This document shows, piece after piece, positions 1 through 8,524 of a stretch of 27,157 nucleotides of DNA; the first letter of the stretch is position 1, and the number at the start of each line of letters is the position of its first letter. The stretch is from positions 1-27,157 of the forward strand of contig JBIINB010000061.1 in NCBI GenBank assembly GCA_044337705.1, given 5' to 3'. Under the pieces are notes generated by a model that saw nothing but the letters and a program-made list of their open reading frames with translations, did not search any database and was not told the origin of the DNA. A program made the translations under genes and the position numbers. Origin of the DNA: JBEISR01 sp044337705. Its GTDB lineage: Bacteria; Planctomycetota; Planctomycetia; Pirellulales; Pirellulaceae.

Positions 1-2
1 CC

Positions 3-2039
3 CTGCCCCATACCGTCGTCAAGACGATGATGCGCATCGATCTACCAGAGCCGCTTGCACCCGGAGCGGAAATGGTCTTCCGTGTCGCCTGGGACTACGC
101 AATCAACAATTCGGATATTTCCAACGGTCGCACGGGATACGAATGGTTCGAAAAGGATTCCAATGCGATCTACGAAATCGCGCAATGGTTCCCGCGTCTG
201 GTCGCCTACACCGACGCCACCGGATGGCAGCACAAGCAATACCTTGGCCAAGGAGAATTCACCCTGGAACTGGGAGACTACTTGGTTCGAATCACCGTAC
301 CGGCAGACCATGTCGTCGCAGCAACCGGGGTTCTACAGAATCCAGAGGAGGTGCTGACGCCACTGCAGCGACAGCGACTGGCGGACGCCAAATCGGCGGC
401 CAAACCGGTCTTCATCGTAACCCCCGAAGAAGCACTGGAAAACGAGAAGGAAAAGTCATCGGAAACCAAAACCTGGGTGTTTCATGCCAAAAAGGTGCGG
501 GACTTCGCCTTCGCTTCCAGCCGGAAATACATCTGGGACGCTCAGGGCCATGCAGTCGAGGGTAATGAAGTACTGGCGATGAGCCTTTATCCGAACGAAG
601 CCGAGCCGTTGTGGAGCAAGTACAGCACCCATGCAATCATCCATACTCTGAACGTCTACAGCCGATACACCTTCCCCTATCCCTATCCGGTCGCCTACAG
701 CATCAACGGACCAGTGGGCGGGATGGAGTATCCGATGATCTGCTTCAATGGACCACGGCCGCAGAAAGATGGAACCTACAGCGCTGGAACCAAGTACGCG
801 CTGATCTCCGTCATCATTCACGAAGTCGGGCACAATTACTTTCCCATGATTGTCAACACCGACGAACGTCAATGGACGTGGATGGATGAAGGGATCAATA
901 CGTTCCTCCAATACCTCTCCGAACAGGAGTGGGAAGACAGGTATCCTTCCCAGCGAGGAGAACCGGAAGACATCACTTCCTACATGCTCAGCAGCAATCA
1001 GGTTCCGATCATGACCAACAGTGAGTCGGTGCTGCAGTTTGGGAACAATGCTTACGGCAAACCAGCAACGGCGCTGAACATACTTCGCGAAACCATCCTG
1101 GGCAGGGAGCTATTCGACTTTGCCTTCAAGGAGTACGCGAGGCGATGGAAATTCAAGCGTCCGAACCCCGCCGATTTTTTCCGCACCATGGAAGATGCCT
1201 CCGGAGTGGACCTGGACTGGTTCTGGGCAGGGTGGTTCTACACCACCGATCATGTCGATATCGCTCTGGAAGGGGTCGATATGTTCCTCCCGGATATGCG
1301 AAGCCCGGACGAGAAGTTCCAGCAGGACAAAGAGACGAAAGAGTCCACTCCCAAGACGCTCTCCGAGGAACGCAACGAAACTTTGAGCAAACGGGCCAAT
1401 GAGTTCCCCGAGCTGAAGGATTTCTACAACAGTTACGATCCCAACGCGGTCACGGACGAACAACGCGATGCGCATGAAAAATTCCTGAAGGAGCTATCCG
1501 ACGAGGAAAGGAATATCCTGGACCAAGACCACCATTTTTATCGTCTTCGGTTCCGCAACGTCGGCGGACTGGTTATGCCGATTATTTTCAAAGCCACCTT
1601 CGAAGATGGATCGGAAAAGATGTTCCACTATCCGGCCGAGATCTGGCGCACCGATGCCCAGCAGGCATCAGTCTTCTTCCGAACCACCCAACCCGTGGCC
1701 AAGTTCGAATTGGATCCGCGTCGGGAAACAGCCGATGCGAATCGCGATAACAATCACTTCCCACCGAAGATCGAGCCAAGTCGCTTCCGAATCTTCCAAT
1801 CGAGAAGTGGCGAGGGAAGAATCCCAGAAGGCGAAAACCCGATGCAACGGGCTCGACGAATCGAAGAAGCGAAAGCCAAGGAGGCACGAGAGAAAGAGGA
1901 AAAGGAGAAATCACCCGTAGCAGAAGCTCCAAAGCAACCGAGCACTGCCGAACCGTCTGCGGCTCCTGGTAATCCCCCTGCCGAGAAAAAAGAAAAGAAG
2001 AGGAAGAAAAAGAAAACCCCGGAAAAAATTCCGGGATGA
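3..2039 (+). CDS. M1 family zinc aminopeptidase, 5' end cut by window edge
   Basis: Probable zinc aminopeptidase that removes N-terminal residues from peptides. The frame is open to the left edge with no stop before the first ATG at 27, and residues encoded from position 3 already fit the M1 N-terminal beta domain, so the true start lies outside. Seen: the exopeptidase motif GGMEYP (717-734, the GxMEN position), the zinc site HEVGH (819-833) followed after 18 residues by the third ligand Glu (888-890, in WMDEG), and a likely catalytic Tyr in NAYGKP (1053-1055). The last 70 or so residues are a Lys/Glu/Pro-rich tail (RRIEEAKAKEAREKEEKEK, then KKEKKRKKKK), absent from typical M1 enzymes and probably disordered. 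The family assignment is firm; substrate and location are unknown because any signal peptide is outside the window. The 3' end doubles as an antisense terminator for the tRNA gene. Confidence 0.95.
   Translation: MPHTVVKTMMRIDLPEPLAPGAEMVFRVAWDYAINNSDISNGRTGYEWFEKDSNAIYEIAQWFPRLVAYTDATGWQHKQYLGQGEFTLELGDYLVRITVPADHVVAATGVLQNPEEVLTPLQRQRLADAKSAAKPVFIVTPEEALENEKEKSSETKTWVFHAKKVRDFAFASSRKYIWDAQGHAVEGNEVLAMSLYPNEAEPLWSKYSTHAIIHTLNVYSRYTFPYPYPVAYSINGPVGGMEYPMICFNGPRPQKDGTYSAGTKYALISVIIHEVGHNYFPMIVNTDERQWTWMDEGINTFLQYLSEQEWEDRYPSQRGEPEDITSYMLSSNQVPIMTNSESVLQFGNNAYGKPATALNILRETILGRELFDFAFKEYARRWKFKRPNPADFFRTMEDASGVDLDWFWAGWFYTTDHVDIALEGVDMFLPDMRSPDEKFQQDKETKESTPKTLSEERNETLSKRANEFPELKDFYNSYDPNAVTDEQRDAHEKFLKELSDEERNILDQDHHFYRLRFRNVGGLVMPIIFKATFEDGSEKMFHYPAEIWRTDAQQASVFFRTTQPVAKFELDPRRETADANRDNNHFPPKIEPSRFRIFQSRSGEGRIPEGENPMQRARRIEEAKAKEAREKEEKEKSPVAEAPKQPSTAEPSAAPGNPPAEKKEKKRKKKKTPEKIPG
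2002..2035 (-). terminator. Rho-independent terminator of the tRNA-Gly gene, inside the peptidase CDS
   Basis: A perfect 7-bp inverted repeat (CCCGGAA 2018-2024, TTCCGGG 2029-2035) with a 4-nt loop. Read on the minus strand, the stem is followed after one extra G by TTTTCTTTTTCTT, a good U-tract. On the plus strand no T-run follows. It lies 46 bp downstream of the tRNA 3' end in the direction of tRNA transcription, so it most likely ends that transcript. The U-tract is the antisense of AAA/AAG lysine codons of the peptidase tail. Confidence 0.75.
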
Positions 2040-2080
2040 TGTCGATCCGTTCTTCGCCGACGGCTTGTTAGGAAGCAAAG

Positions 2081-2151
2081 AGCGGGTGAAGGGAATCGAA
2101 CCCTCGCTATTAGCTTGGGAAGCTAAAGTTCTACCATTGAACTACACCCGC
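2081..2151 (-). tRNA. tRNA-Gly (anticodon CCC)
   Basis: A 71-nt cloverleaf on the minus strand. The acceptor stem GCGGGTG/CACCCGC has 7 perfect pairs; the D stem is GTTC/GAAC, the anticodon stem TTAGC/GCTAA with loop TTCCCAA (anticodon CCC, reading GGG), and the T loop is TTCGATT. The discriminator base is T (U73), as usual for bacterial tRNA-Gly, and CCA is not encoded. The gene stands alone, opposite to its neighbours, with its own promoter and terminator. Confidence 0.97.
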
Positions 2152-2162
2152 TGTGCTTCATC

Positions 2163-2191
2163 ATTTTAGCGCATGGTCGACGTCGATTCAA
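2163..2191 (-). promoter_or_regulatory. Sigma70-type promoter of tRNA-Gly
   Basis: Read on the minus strand: -35 TTGAAT (complement of 2186-2191), a 17-bp spacer, and -10 TAAAAT (complement of 2163-2168, one mismatch to TATAAT). The -10 box ends 11 bp before the first tRNA base, so transcription would start a few bases upstream of the mature 5' end. Confidence 0.75.
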
Positions 2192-2359
2192 CCACAGCTG
2201 ACTCCTGTCGGGCCAGATGAGCTCTGCAACTGGCCTTGCTACTAATGACCGGGTTTGCTATCCCCCCGTTGTGCTGTGAGCCAGTGCGCGGGTCAACGGA
2301 TTCCAGCGTCTTCGGCTTGTCGGCGATCGAATATGCCACGGCCTTAAGGTGCTGGGAAG

Positions 2360-3652
2360 ATGCGTAGCCCGTCCAAGCGAAAGTTGACCAACTGCCCCGA
2401 AAACGGTCTCATCCGCGCAGGATGGCTGCTCGCTGCCCCTTTGCTTACTGCGATTGCCCCTCCCACCTGGGGACAGGGGGTGACATTGCGACCGAGAACC
2501 GACGTGGCCAGCGTTCCGTCGGCGTCGATCGCACCTCGTCTGGATTCGGATTCGACTCCATCGACCTCCGTGCCTATCCCGGGCAATTTGGACACGATGG
2601 CAAGCGGAGACCGAATTCCTAGCAACCGAACTGCAACACCATCGAAATCGGTCATCGATCCCTGGACTAATACCCCGGCAGGTAGCACCAGCTCGCGCAG
2701 CAATTCGCAACCCGCAAGCATCCTGGGATCGCTTGGGCCAATCCGTGTCATCCCTGCATCTCCCCTCGCTCCGCAATCGGCCTATCCTGCCAATCTTGGC
2801 TGGTCTCCGTCGCGCCCTCGCTATGGAGCGGATGATCCGGAAGCGGTGCGACGCCCACGCTTGATCGAAGACCTCGCGTCCAAAAACGCGCTTGATCCCT
2901 CATACGATTCTGAAAGCACTGTTCCTCCATCTCTGGCACCCTCGAATACGGATGCCTCATCAGCTCCGCCTGTTTCAGTGCGTCAGGCCAATTACCAGGC
3001 CCAGGGTGACCCCTACGGCTATCCCTTTGCCGAAACTCCTCCCAATCTGCCAGTGCTTCCGGGTAACTCCGTCCTCCCAGGTGCTGCAGCCCAGGGACCT
3101 GTTCTTCCCGGTGGAAGTGGTGGTCCGACGTCACCGGTGCTACCATCCAATCCCTACGGGGCCAATAGCCCCGTGCTGCCAGGAAACGTCGGGCCCGTTC
3201 TGCCTTCGACGAGCTCCCCATCGCTCAGTGCCGGACAAACGGCGGTCAACCCGGTGATGCCACCCTCCGGTGGCCCATTCGCTCGTCCCGAAGATCGGCG
3301 CATCACGATTGGCGAGCCATTCGTGACGGAACCTCCTTGCTCGTTTGACGCCTACTGGATGGTCCACCCGGCGAATTACCAGACTGGCACTGCGCAAGCG
3401 ACGACCACCTTGACCAGCCCCACCGGCGCCCCATACACCGGAACACAGATGCCCTATCGCGTCGTACCCCCAACGATCATGCCCAACCAAGCACCCCAGC
3501 TTTATGCATGGAACGCTGGCGGCTACCAACCACTGGTTTCCCTGGGACAGGATCGCTACAACGTGCAATTGGGGCGAGGCATTGTGGGGCAGCCTACAGT
3601 CTATGTCCCCGGGCAATCCTTCCGTAATTTTCTTCGTTACTTGAGCCCCTGA
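2360..3652 (+). CDS. Secreted Pro/Ser-rich protein with VLPG repeats, function unknown
   Basis: 430 residues, not recognised as a named family. The N-terminus has a basic stretch (SPSKRK) and a hydrophobic core (GWLLAAPLLTAIAPP) ending near TWGQ, consistent with export by a signal peptide. Residues about 40-215 are low complexity (Pro, Ser, Thr, Ala). Residues about 225-285 hold six VLPG/VLPS motifs spaced 6-18 residues apart. The last 120 residues look more ordered: a PFVTEPPCSFDAYWMVHPAN segment and a C-terminal tail YVPGQSFRNFLRYLSP. The start at 2360 is preceded by AAGG about 10 bases upstream. It may be an envelope or matrix protein, but this is a guess from composition. The gap to the next gene is 105 bp. 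Confidence 0.8.
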   Translation: MRSPSKRKLTNCPENGLIRAGWLLAAPLLTAIAPPTWGQGVTLRPRTDVASVPSASIAPRLDSDSTPSTSVPIPGNLDTMASGDRIPSNRTATPSKSVIDPWTNTPAGSTSSRSNSQPASILGSLGPIRVIPASPLAPQSAYPANLGWSPSRPRYGADDPEAVRRPRLIEDLASKNALDPSYDSESTVPPSLAPSNTDASSAPPVSVRQANYQAQGDPYGYPFAETPPNLPVLPGNSVLPGAAAQGPVLPGGSGGPTSPVLPSNPYGANSPVLPGNVGPVLPSTSSPSLSAGQTAVNPVMPPSGGPFARPEDRRITIGEPFVTEPPCSFDAYWMVHPANYQTGTAQATTTLTSPTGAPYTGTQMPYRVVPPTIMPNQAPQLYAWNAGGYQPLVSLGQDRYNVQLGRGIVGQPTVYVPGQSFRNFLRYLSP

Positions 3653-3757
3653 CGTAGCAGGAAAGGGACTTCCACAGGCCAGCTGACGGAGCAAGTGCAA
3701 GTCCGCCTCGATCGGATAGCCCGTTGATCTACGTAATCCGTATCGAGGATTTCAACG

Positions 3758-5869
3758 ATGGGGAAACGAAGTGACATGATTGCCTGGGTGCTGGCAGGAA
3801 CGGTGTTCCTGAGCGCATTTCTTCTTTTCCAAGTCCAGCCTCTCATCAGCAAGGCCATTTTGCCCTGGTTCGGTGGCAGCCCCAGCGTCTGGACAACGTG
3901 CATGATTTTTTTCCAGTCGCTGCTAGTTGCTGGATATGCCTATGCACATTTTCTGAACCGCAGTCCCAATCGCTGGCGTAACTTCCTAATCCATACAGGG
4001 CTTCTTGCAGCCGCCGCCTCTCTCCTCCCGGTTGTGCCTGGGGTGACCTGGAAGCCCCTCGATGGTCAGCAACCAGTGGTGCGCATCCTCTTGCTGCTTG
4101 CCGCTACCGTCGGTCTTCCCTATCTGATGCTCGCATCTTCAGGCCCACTGCTGCAATCTTGGTTCTCACAGCTTTTTCCAAATCGTTCACCCTACCGACT
4201 CTATGCCCTTTCGAACGCTGGATCGCTGCTGGCGCTTCTCACCTATCCCTGGTTCGTGGAAACAAATTTCACGCTACAGCAACAGGGCTGGTGGTGGGGA
4301 ATTCTCTTCCTCTGTTATGCGATCGCCGGGATCGGCCTGAACTGGATCCTGGCAAGCCGTGCGCCGATAGGCGAGGTCTTGGATCCATCGGGACCCCAGG
4401 AACATGCTGCGTCGATCGACTGGTTTCACTGGGTCGCCCTTCCTGCACTGGCCACCATCGCTTTGCTTTCCGTAACCAACCACCTGTGTCGCGATGTTGC
4501 CGTAGTGCCGTTCCTCTGGATCGCTCCCCTGGTGCTCTATCTTCTCAGCTTCATCGCCACTTTCGAGTGGGAGAGATTCTATGCGCGACGTCCCTGGAGT
4601 CGCTGGCTGGTGCTGGCGACACTTCTGTTGGTAGCAACGATTTTTCATCAGGAATTGCAGTCGTTCACAAAGAGCGTTGGACTCGAATGGCAGATCTCGA
4701 AGTGGCTCCGAAAGCCCATCGTCGAGATACCCATCTGTCTGTTCTGGCTGTTCTGTATCTGTGTGGTATGCCATGGCGAAGCTGTCACCCGCAAACCTCC
4801 TTCATACCAAGCCACCCGTTTTTACCTGAGTCTCTCAGCAGGCGGTGCGATAGGCGGTATTTTTGTCGGAATCGTCTGTCCGATGGTCATGAATCACTAC
4901 TGGGAGTTTCATGGCAGTCTTTTCCTGGGAGCCATTCTGGCAGCGATGATACTCAGCCAAGAGCTGATTCGATTCGCACCACAAAGCAATCGATTTCGGA
5001 AGACTCTCTCCAGGGCGCTGCCACTGGGCACCGTATTGGTCGGCGCATCACTCCTTCCGTCTGCCTGGAGCGATCCGGTGCTTGCCCGAAAACGAGGATT
5101 TTATGGAGTGATCTCGGTCCGGGAGCTAGATCGCGATCGGCCCATCCAGCATGGCCGAGGCCTATACAACGGGAAGATTCTCCACGGATTCCAGTTCCTG
5201 GATCCATCTCGGAAAAACGCGGCGACTACCTACTACGGACCCGACTCGGCGCCTGATGCAGTCATCCAGTATTTCAAGGGGATCAAAAAGCCTCTTCGCG
5301 TCGGAGTCATCGGGCTGGGTGTCGGCACGATCGCGACCTACCTGGCATCCGAAGACCGGCTCTGTTACTACGAAATCGATCCTTTGGTCATCGAGATTCA
5401 AGACAAATTCTTCACCTACTACAACGACTGTCCAGCCGATAAGCAGATCGTACTCGGAGATGCACGAATTCAAATGGAACGGCAGGAGCCACAGGAGTTC
5501 GACGCGATCTTTGTCGATGCCTTTAGCGGCGATGCAATTCCGGTTCATCTTTTGACGATCGAGGCAATGGCGGTTTACGAGAAACACCTGGCCATCGGCG
5601 GTGTTGTCGCTTTCCATATCAGCAATCGCTACTTGAATCTCCACCCGGTGATCGATGGATTGGCAAAGTCGAAAGGCCTTCACAGCATTCGGCTGCACAC
5701 CACCAAGGCCGATGGATTCCATACCACTGCCTCCGATTGGATCGTGCTGACCAAGGACCCACTACTGGAAGAACAGCCTCCTTTTGATCTCCTGCACATA
5801 CCGCTGGATCCCTCCCCTCCATTGCTATGGACCGATCAGTCCAGCAGCCTCTGGGATGTTCTTCGCTAG
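3758..5869 (+). CDS. Fused polytopic membrane/spermidine synthase-like protein
   Basis: 703 residues. Roughly the first 430 are hydrophobic, with about 10-12 predicted membrane segments, beginning with MIAWVLAGTVFLSAFLLFQ. The C-terminal 200 residues form an aminopropyltransferase/SAM-methyltransferase-like Rossmann domain: glycine-rich loop VGVIGLGVGTIA (from 5300), acidic strand end YYEIDP, VLGDARI, and DAFSGDAIPVHLLT (from 5516). This matches the family usually annotated as fused MFS/spermidine synthase. Whether it makes polyamines or moves them is not established, and the classical spermidine-synthase active-site signature is changed, so the substrate is open. The start is supported by GAGG 9 bases upstream of the ATG at 3758. 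The gene converges on the minus-strand cluster. Confidence 0.9.
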   Translation: MGKRSDMIAWVLAGTVFLSAFLLFQVQPLISKAILPWFGGSPSVWTTCMIFFQSLLVAGYAYAHFLNRSPNRWRNFLIHTGLLAAAASLLPVVPGVTWKPLDGQQPVVRILLLLAATVGLPYLMLASSGPLLQSWFSQLFPNRSPYRLYALSNAGSLLALLTYPWFVETNFTLQQQGWWWGILFLCYAIAGIGLNWILASRAPIGEVLDPSGPQEHAASIDWFHWVALPALATIALLSVTNHLCRDVAVVPFLWIAPLVLYLLSFIATFEWERFYARRPWSRWLVLATLLLVATIFHQELQSFTKSVGLEWQISKWLRKPIVEIPICLFWLFCICVVCHGEAVTRKPPSYQATRFYLSLSAGGAIGGIFVGIVCPMVMNHYWEFHGSLFLGAILAAMILSQELIRFAPQSNRFRKTLSRALPLGTVLVGASLLPSAWSDPVLARKRGFYGVISVRELDRDRPIQHGRGLYNGKILHGFQFLDPSRKNAATTYYGPDSAPDAVIQYFKGIKKPLRVGVIGLGVGTIATYLASEDRLCYYEIDPLVIEIQDKFFTYYNDCPADKQIVLGDARIQMERQEPQEFDAIFVDAFSGDAIPVHLLTIEAMAVYEKHLAIGGVVAFHISNRYLNLHPVIDGLAKSKGLHSIRLHTTKADGFHTTASDWIVLTKDPLLEEQPPFDLLHIPLDPSPPLLWTDQSSSLWDVLR

Positions 5870-6236
5870 CAACCGTTCCCACCCATCCCATCGCCCTGAA
5901 CCACCTAGGAAGTGAACCGAAAATGGAATGCAAACGATAAGAGGCCCTCGATTCAAGTGAATGAAGGTCTGGTGATTCCCTTGGAGACTCACCTCCCCGA
6001 TTCGCCGTTCCTCCTCCGCGACTCTCAGCAGATCTCAATAATTTCTCACCCTCGCCCTGGGAGGGTCGCGAGGGACGATCGGTGAGGGATTCGGTCTGCA
6101 ACGCTCTGAGTACGGCAGCCATCTCCACCCGTCCGATTGCTCAAGAGCCATCTAGGAAATGAGCATGGGGAGGAGTGGCGGGGACATTGCAACTCCTTAC
6201 ATCCGATTCGGATTTCCAGCTCACGAGTACCGCCCG
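5870..6236. other. Convergent intergenic region without a gene
   Basis: These 367 bp separate two converging genes. Short open frames here lack a plausible start context and overlap the flanking genes in antisense, so none is called. Apart from the inverted-repeat element at 6045-6086, no structure with a clear U-tract terminator was found on either strand. Confidence 0.6.
6045..6086. repeat. Nested inverted repeat, possible two-way transcript hairpin
   Basis: Outer arms CTCACC (6045-6050) and GGTGAG (6081-6086) enclose, with one-base overlap, inner arms CCCTCG (6049-6054) and CGAGGG (6069-6074); a further CCCT/AGGG pair lies in the loop. Its position between converging genes suits transcript-end folding, but no T-run follows on either strand, so it is not a standard intrinsic terminator. 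It could also be a small dispersed repeat. Confidence 0.4.
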
Positions 6237-8048
6237 TTACAGCGATTCAAGAAACGCTACGAGATCGGCGACATCCTCAGGATCCAACTCCTCCAGCCCA
6301 CTGTGGCGAGAATCGCCTATCACATCGGCTAAAGTCCGATGAATGCCGGAATGAAAAAAAACAGGAGCCCGTTGGCTGACACCCTTCAGCGAGGGAGGGC
6401 TGAACCTCCGATTCCCCCGTTCATCCTCCAAATCTATCTGTTCAGGCTGACCGGAAGTGTACAACGTTCCTTGGTGGCAGCGAACGCAGTCCCACTGCTG
6501 AAACAACATTTTCCCTCTAGCAACCTCGGGGCCCTCGGCGACTCGACGCGCCGCGCGAACTCCAGGAGGCGCCGGCAGACTCTCACAAAAGGCGACCAAC
6601 TGATCCAATACTTCTGGCGACACGGGATAGTCACGATGCATTGTGGAAGCGATCGACCGTCCGATCTGGTCTCTCAATTCGGCATCCTTGCCTGTCCATC
6701 CAAACGGTTCAGTGCCTCGCAGCCCAAGCAGCGACAGCACCCTCTTGGGCGCCCCATAATGACCATCTCCCAAAGTATCAACCAGCAAACCATTGCCATG
6801 ACCTTCCACATGGCAACTCGCACAGCTCATCCAACCATCGTGCGATAAAGATGCATCGTGAAAATGCAGCTCCCCTGCCTCCACATCGGACAAAGTCCGC
6901 TTGGGAGACACCATCAGCTCGTCCAGCACGGCTCCCTTCTGAAGATCGATTTGCGTCAATGAATCGCTGAATGCATTCAGTACCCAGAGGGACCGACCGT
7001 CGGGCGAAAATCGGCAATCAATCGGATAATCACCCACTGGAAGATACCGGAAGGTGTACGCGTCCTCGGTTCCGAGCGCCACTTGGTCCATGCCACCGAT
7101 GGTGATTGCAATCCGCCCGTCCGCGTCGGTCTGGAAGCTGGTCAGCTCTCCCGACCCTCGCGTCGGCACACCGACAGGGTGCACCCGGCTTCCGTTGTAG
7201 ATATTTTCTCCCTGTTGAGATAACAACCGATCGATTTCCATCCAGCGCAAATCGTTCGCCATGAGAACACCCCAGTGGATGTCGTTCTGGATTGTCTGCG
7301 AAGTCGGGTTGAGACTACCGTGAAGCAACAGCAATCGACCATCGCTGGTCGGCTGCGACTGTGCGATTGCCTGCCCTAGAAAGTCGTGGCATCCAGCCCA
7401 AATCCGGCTTGATGTATCCAGTATCCCCAAAGCGCCGCCAAAGGCATCGGCCACCAGCAACCTGTCGGAATCCTCCAGGAGGCAAAGCTTCCCAGGACAA
7501 AAATCGCAGTCGGTAAGCCGCTCCATTTCCACGGACAGCCCTTTATCGATCCAAGAGACCGCGTAGCAGGCGATCTGACGCGACCAGCCACAAGCAACCC
7601 AAAGCCGATTCTCCTCTTTCTGCCATACCACCGAACGCGGGTCGATCGGAGTGTTGATCGTCGCCAAGGATATCCACTGTTGGTCTTTCCGAGCCCAACA
7701 TCTCACCTGCGACTCCTTCCGGTGCCATGTCACCAGAAGATTGCAGGATCGATCATAAAGCAGACCGTCGATCCCCTCGCCGGTGACTAGGCCATCGACC
7801 ATCCGTCGCTGCTCGACATCCACCGTCAATAGCTCGCCTGTCTTCCTGCATCCCACCACCAGCAAGCGGTCATCCACCCACTCCATGCACACTGGCTGAC
7901 GATAGGCAGGCTGACTCCAGAGATTCGTTCCGGCCCGCTGCTGTGGCTCCCGCTGGCGGTACGTGCGATACTCTTCCTGAGCTGTCAAAACCGGAACAAT
8001 GGTCGGCAACAAAAGGAGCAACAAGGTGAAAAGTCGTGGAACCATCAT
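6237..8048 (-). CDS. Secreted beta-propeller protein with two c-type heme domains
   Basis: About 603 residues from ATG at 8048. A clear signal peptide (VPRLFTLLLLLLPTIVPVLTA) follows the tandem ATG codons at 8046-8048 and 8043-8045. A TTG further upstream (8069) would put seven extra residues before it and is less likely. Residues about 30-390 contain repeated WDD.LLVVG, LLVADAFGG and GRSLWVLNAFSD strands typical of YncE/NHL-like propellers. The C-terminal third carries two heme-binding CXXCH motifs: CASCH (6810-6824) and CVRCH (6474-6488). The second is followed by PPSLKGV and APVFFHSG, as in the di-heme cytochrome c peroxidase/MauG group. It is expected in the periplasm, in electron transfer or as a peroxidase-like enzyme; the partner is unknown. 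It is the last gene of the minus-strand cluster, 60 bp after the 121-residue gene. Confidence 0.88.
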   Translation of the reverse strand: MMVPRLFTLLLLLLPTIVPVLTAQEEYRTYRQREPQQRAGTNLWSQPAYRQPVCMEWVDDRLLVVGCRKTGELLTVDVEQRRMVDGLVTGEGIDGLLYDRSCNLLVTWHRKESQVRCWARKDQQWISLATINTPIDPRSVVWQKEENRLWVACGWSRQIACYAVSWIDKGLSVEMERLTDCDFCPGKLCLLEDSDRLLVADAFGGALGILDTSSRIWAGCHDFLGQAIAQSQPTSDGRLLLLHGSLNPTSQTIQNDIHWGVLMANDLRWMEIDRLLSQQGENIYNGSRVHPVGVPTRGSGELTSFQTDADGRIAITIGGMDQVALGTEDAYTFRYLPVGDYPIDCRFSPDGRSLWVLNAFSDSLTQIDLQKGAVLDELMVSPKRTLSDVEAGELHFHDASLSHDGWMSCASCHVEGHGNGLLVDTLGDGHYGAPKRVLSLLGLRGTEPFGWTGKDAELRDQIGRSIASTMHRDYPVSPEVLDQLVAFCESLPAPPGVRAARRVAEGPEVARGKMLFQQWDCVRCHQGTLYTSGQPEQIDLEDERGNRRFSPPSLKGVSQRAPVFFHSGIHRTLADVIGDSRHSGLEELDPEDVADLVAFLESL

Positions 8049-8108
8049 GTCACCAAATTTTTTGCTCAAAGCAGCTCATGACCAACGGACGACCGCTGGA
8101 TCGCACGA

Positions 8109-8474
8109 TCATCGTCCGGCCTTCAAATCCTGCACGAAAATCTCCAACTCCCGCTCCAGTTCCGTTCCCTGAACGCCCAGGTCGTCCTTCCACACCTCCA
8201 AGGCATTTCGCAGCTGCTGCACCTGACCATTGAGCGCTGCATTCATCATCGATTTCTGCGCGCGTAATATCGGCCAAAATATCGGAATAATACTAAAACA
8301 GCCGGTCGCAGTGCCGAAACTAGCCATGGTATCCCTAGTCGTTCTGACGCGGGATAGCTCATTCTTCAGGAATAGAAGTTTCGCCTTCTGTATCTCCTCA
8401 GGTGCCATCCCCGACAGGCCCGCAAGGAAGACCTGGATCTTTTCCGGTGTCATGCCACGATCGTCGCTGTGCAT
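8109..8474 (-). CDS. Small protein with a central hydrophobic segment, function unknown
   Basis: 121 residues, not recognised. The N-terminal part (MTPEKIQVFLAGLSGMAPEE and on) is charged and helical. A central hydrophobic stretch around CFSIIPIFWPIL may be a membrane segment or re-entrant hairpin. The C-terminal 45 residues (QVQQLRNALEVWKDDL, then ELERELEIFVQDLK) look like a coiled coil. The start at 8474 is chosen because a GGA-containing purine stretch lies just upstream; the Met eight residues in is an alternative. It sits 50 bp after the serine hydrolase-NamZ gene and 60 bp before the cytochrome gene, all on one strand, so co-transcription is likely. The composition looks like a real protein, not a shadow frame. 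Confidence 0.7.
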   Translation of the reverse strand: MHSDDRGMTPEKIQVFLAGLSGMAPEEIQKAKLLFLKNELSRVRTTRDTMASFGTATGCFSIIPIFWPILRAQKSMMNAALNGQVQQLRNALEVWKDDLGVQGTELERELEIFVQDLKAGR

Positions 8475-8524
8475 CTTTTCATCCAGTCCGATCTTCCAAG
8501 CGGCTGAAATTTACCTCGATCGTT

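Noticed and set aside
2081..2151. tRNA-Gly as an integration site of a mobile element
   Set aside because: No integrase, direct repeat of the tRNA 3' end or change in composition was seen nearby.
4159..5256. 365-residue plus-strand open frame
   Set aside because: Overlaps the membrane/spermidine-synthase-like gene in another frame; Arg/Ser-rich shadow composition without membrane segments.
5619..6128. 169-residue minus-strand frame across the convergent intergenic region
   Set aside because: Half of it is antisense to the 3' end of the membrane/spermidine-synthase-like gene; low-quality composition and no domain.
8049..8069. TTG start at 8069 for the propeller-cytochrome gene
   Set aside because: Tandem ATG codons at 8046-8048 and 8043-8045 directly precede the signal peptide; the TTG has no better ribosome site.
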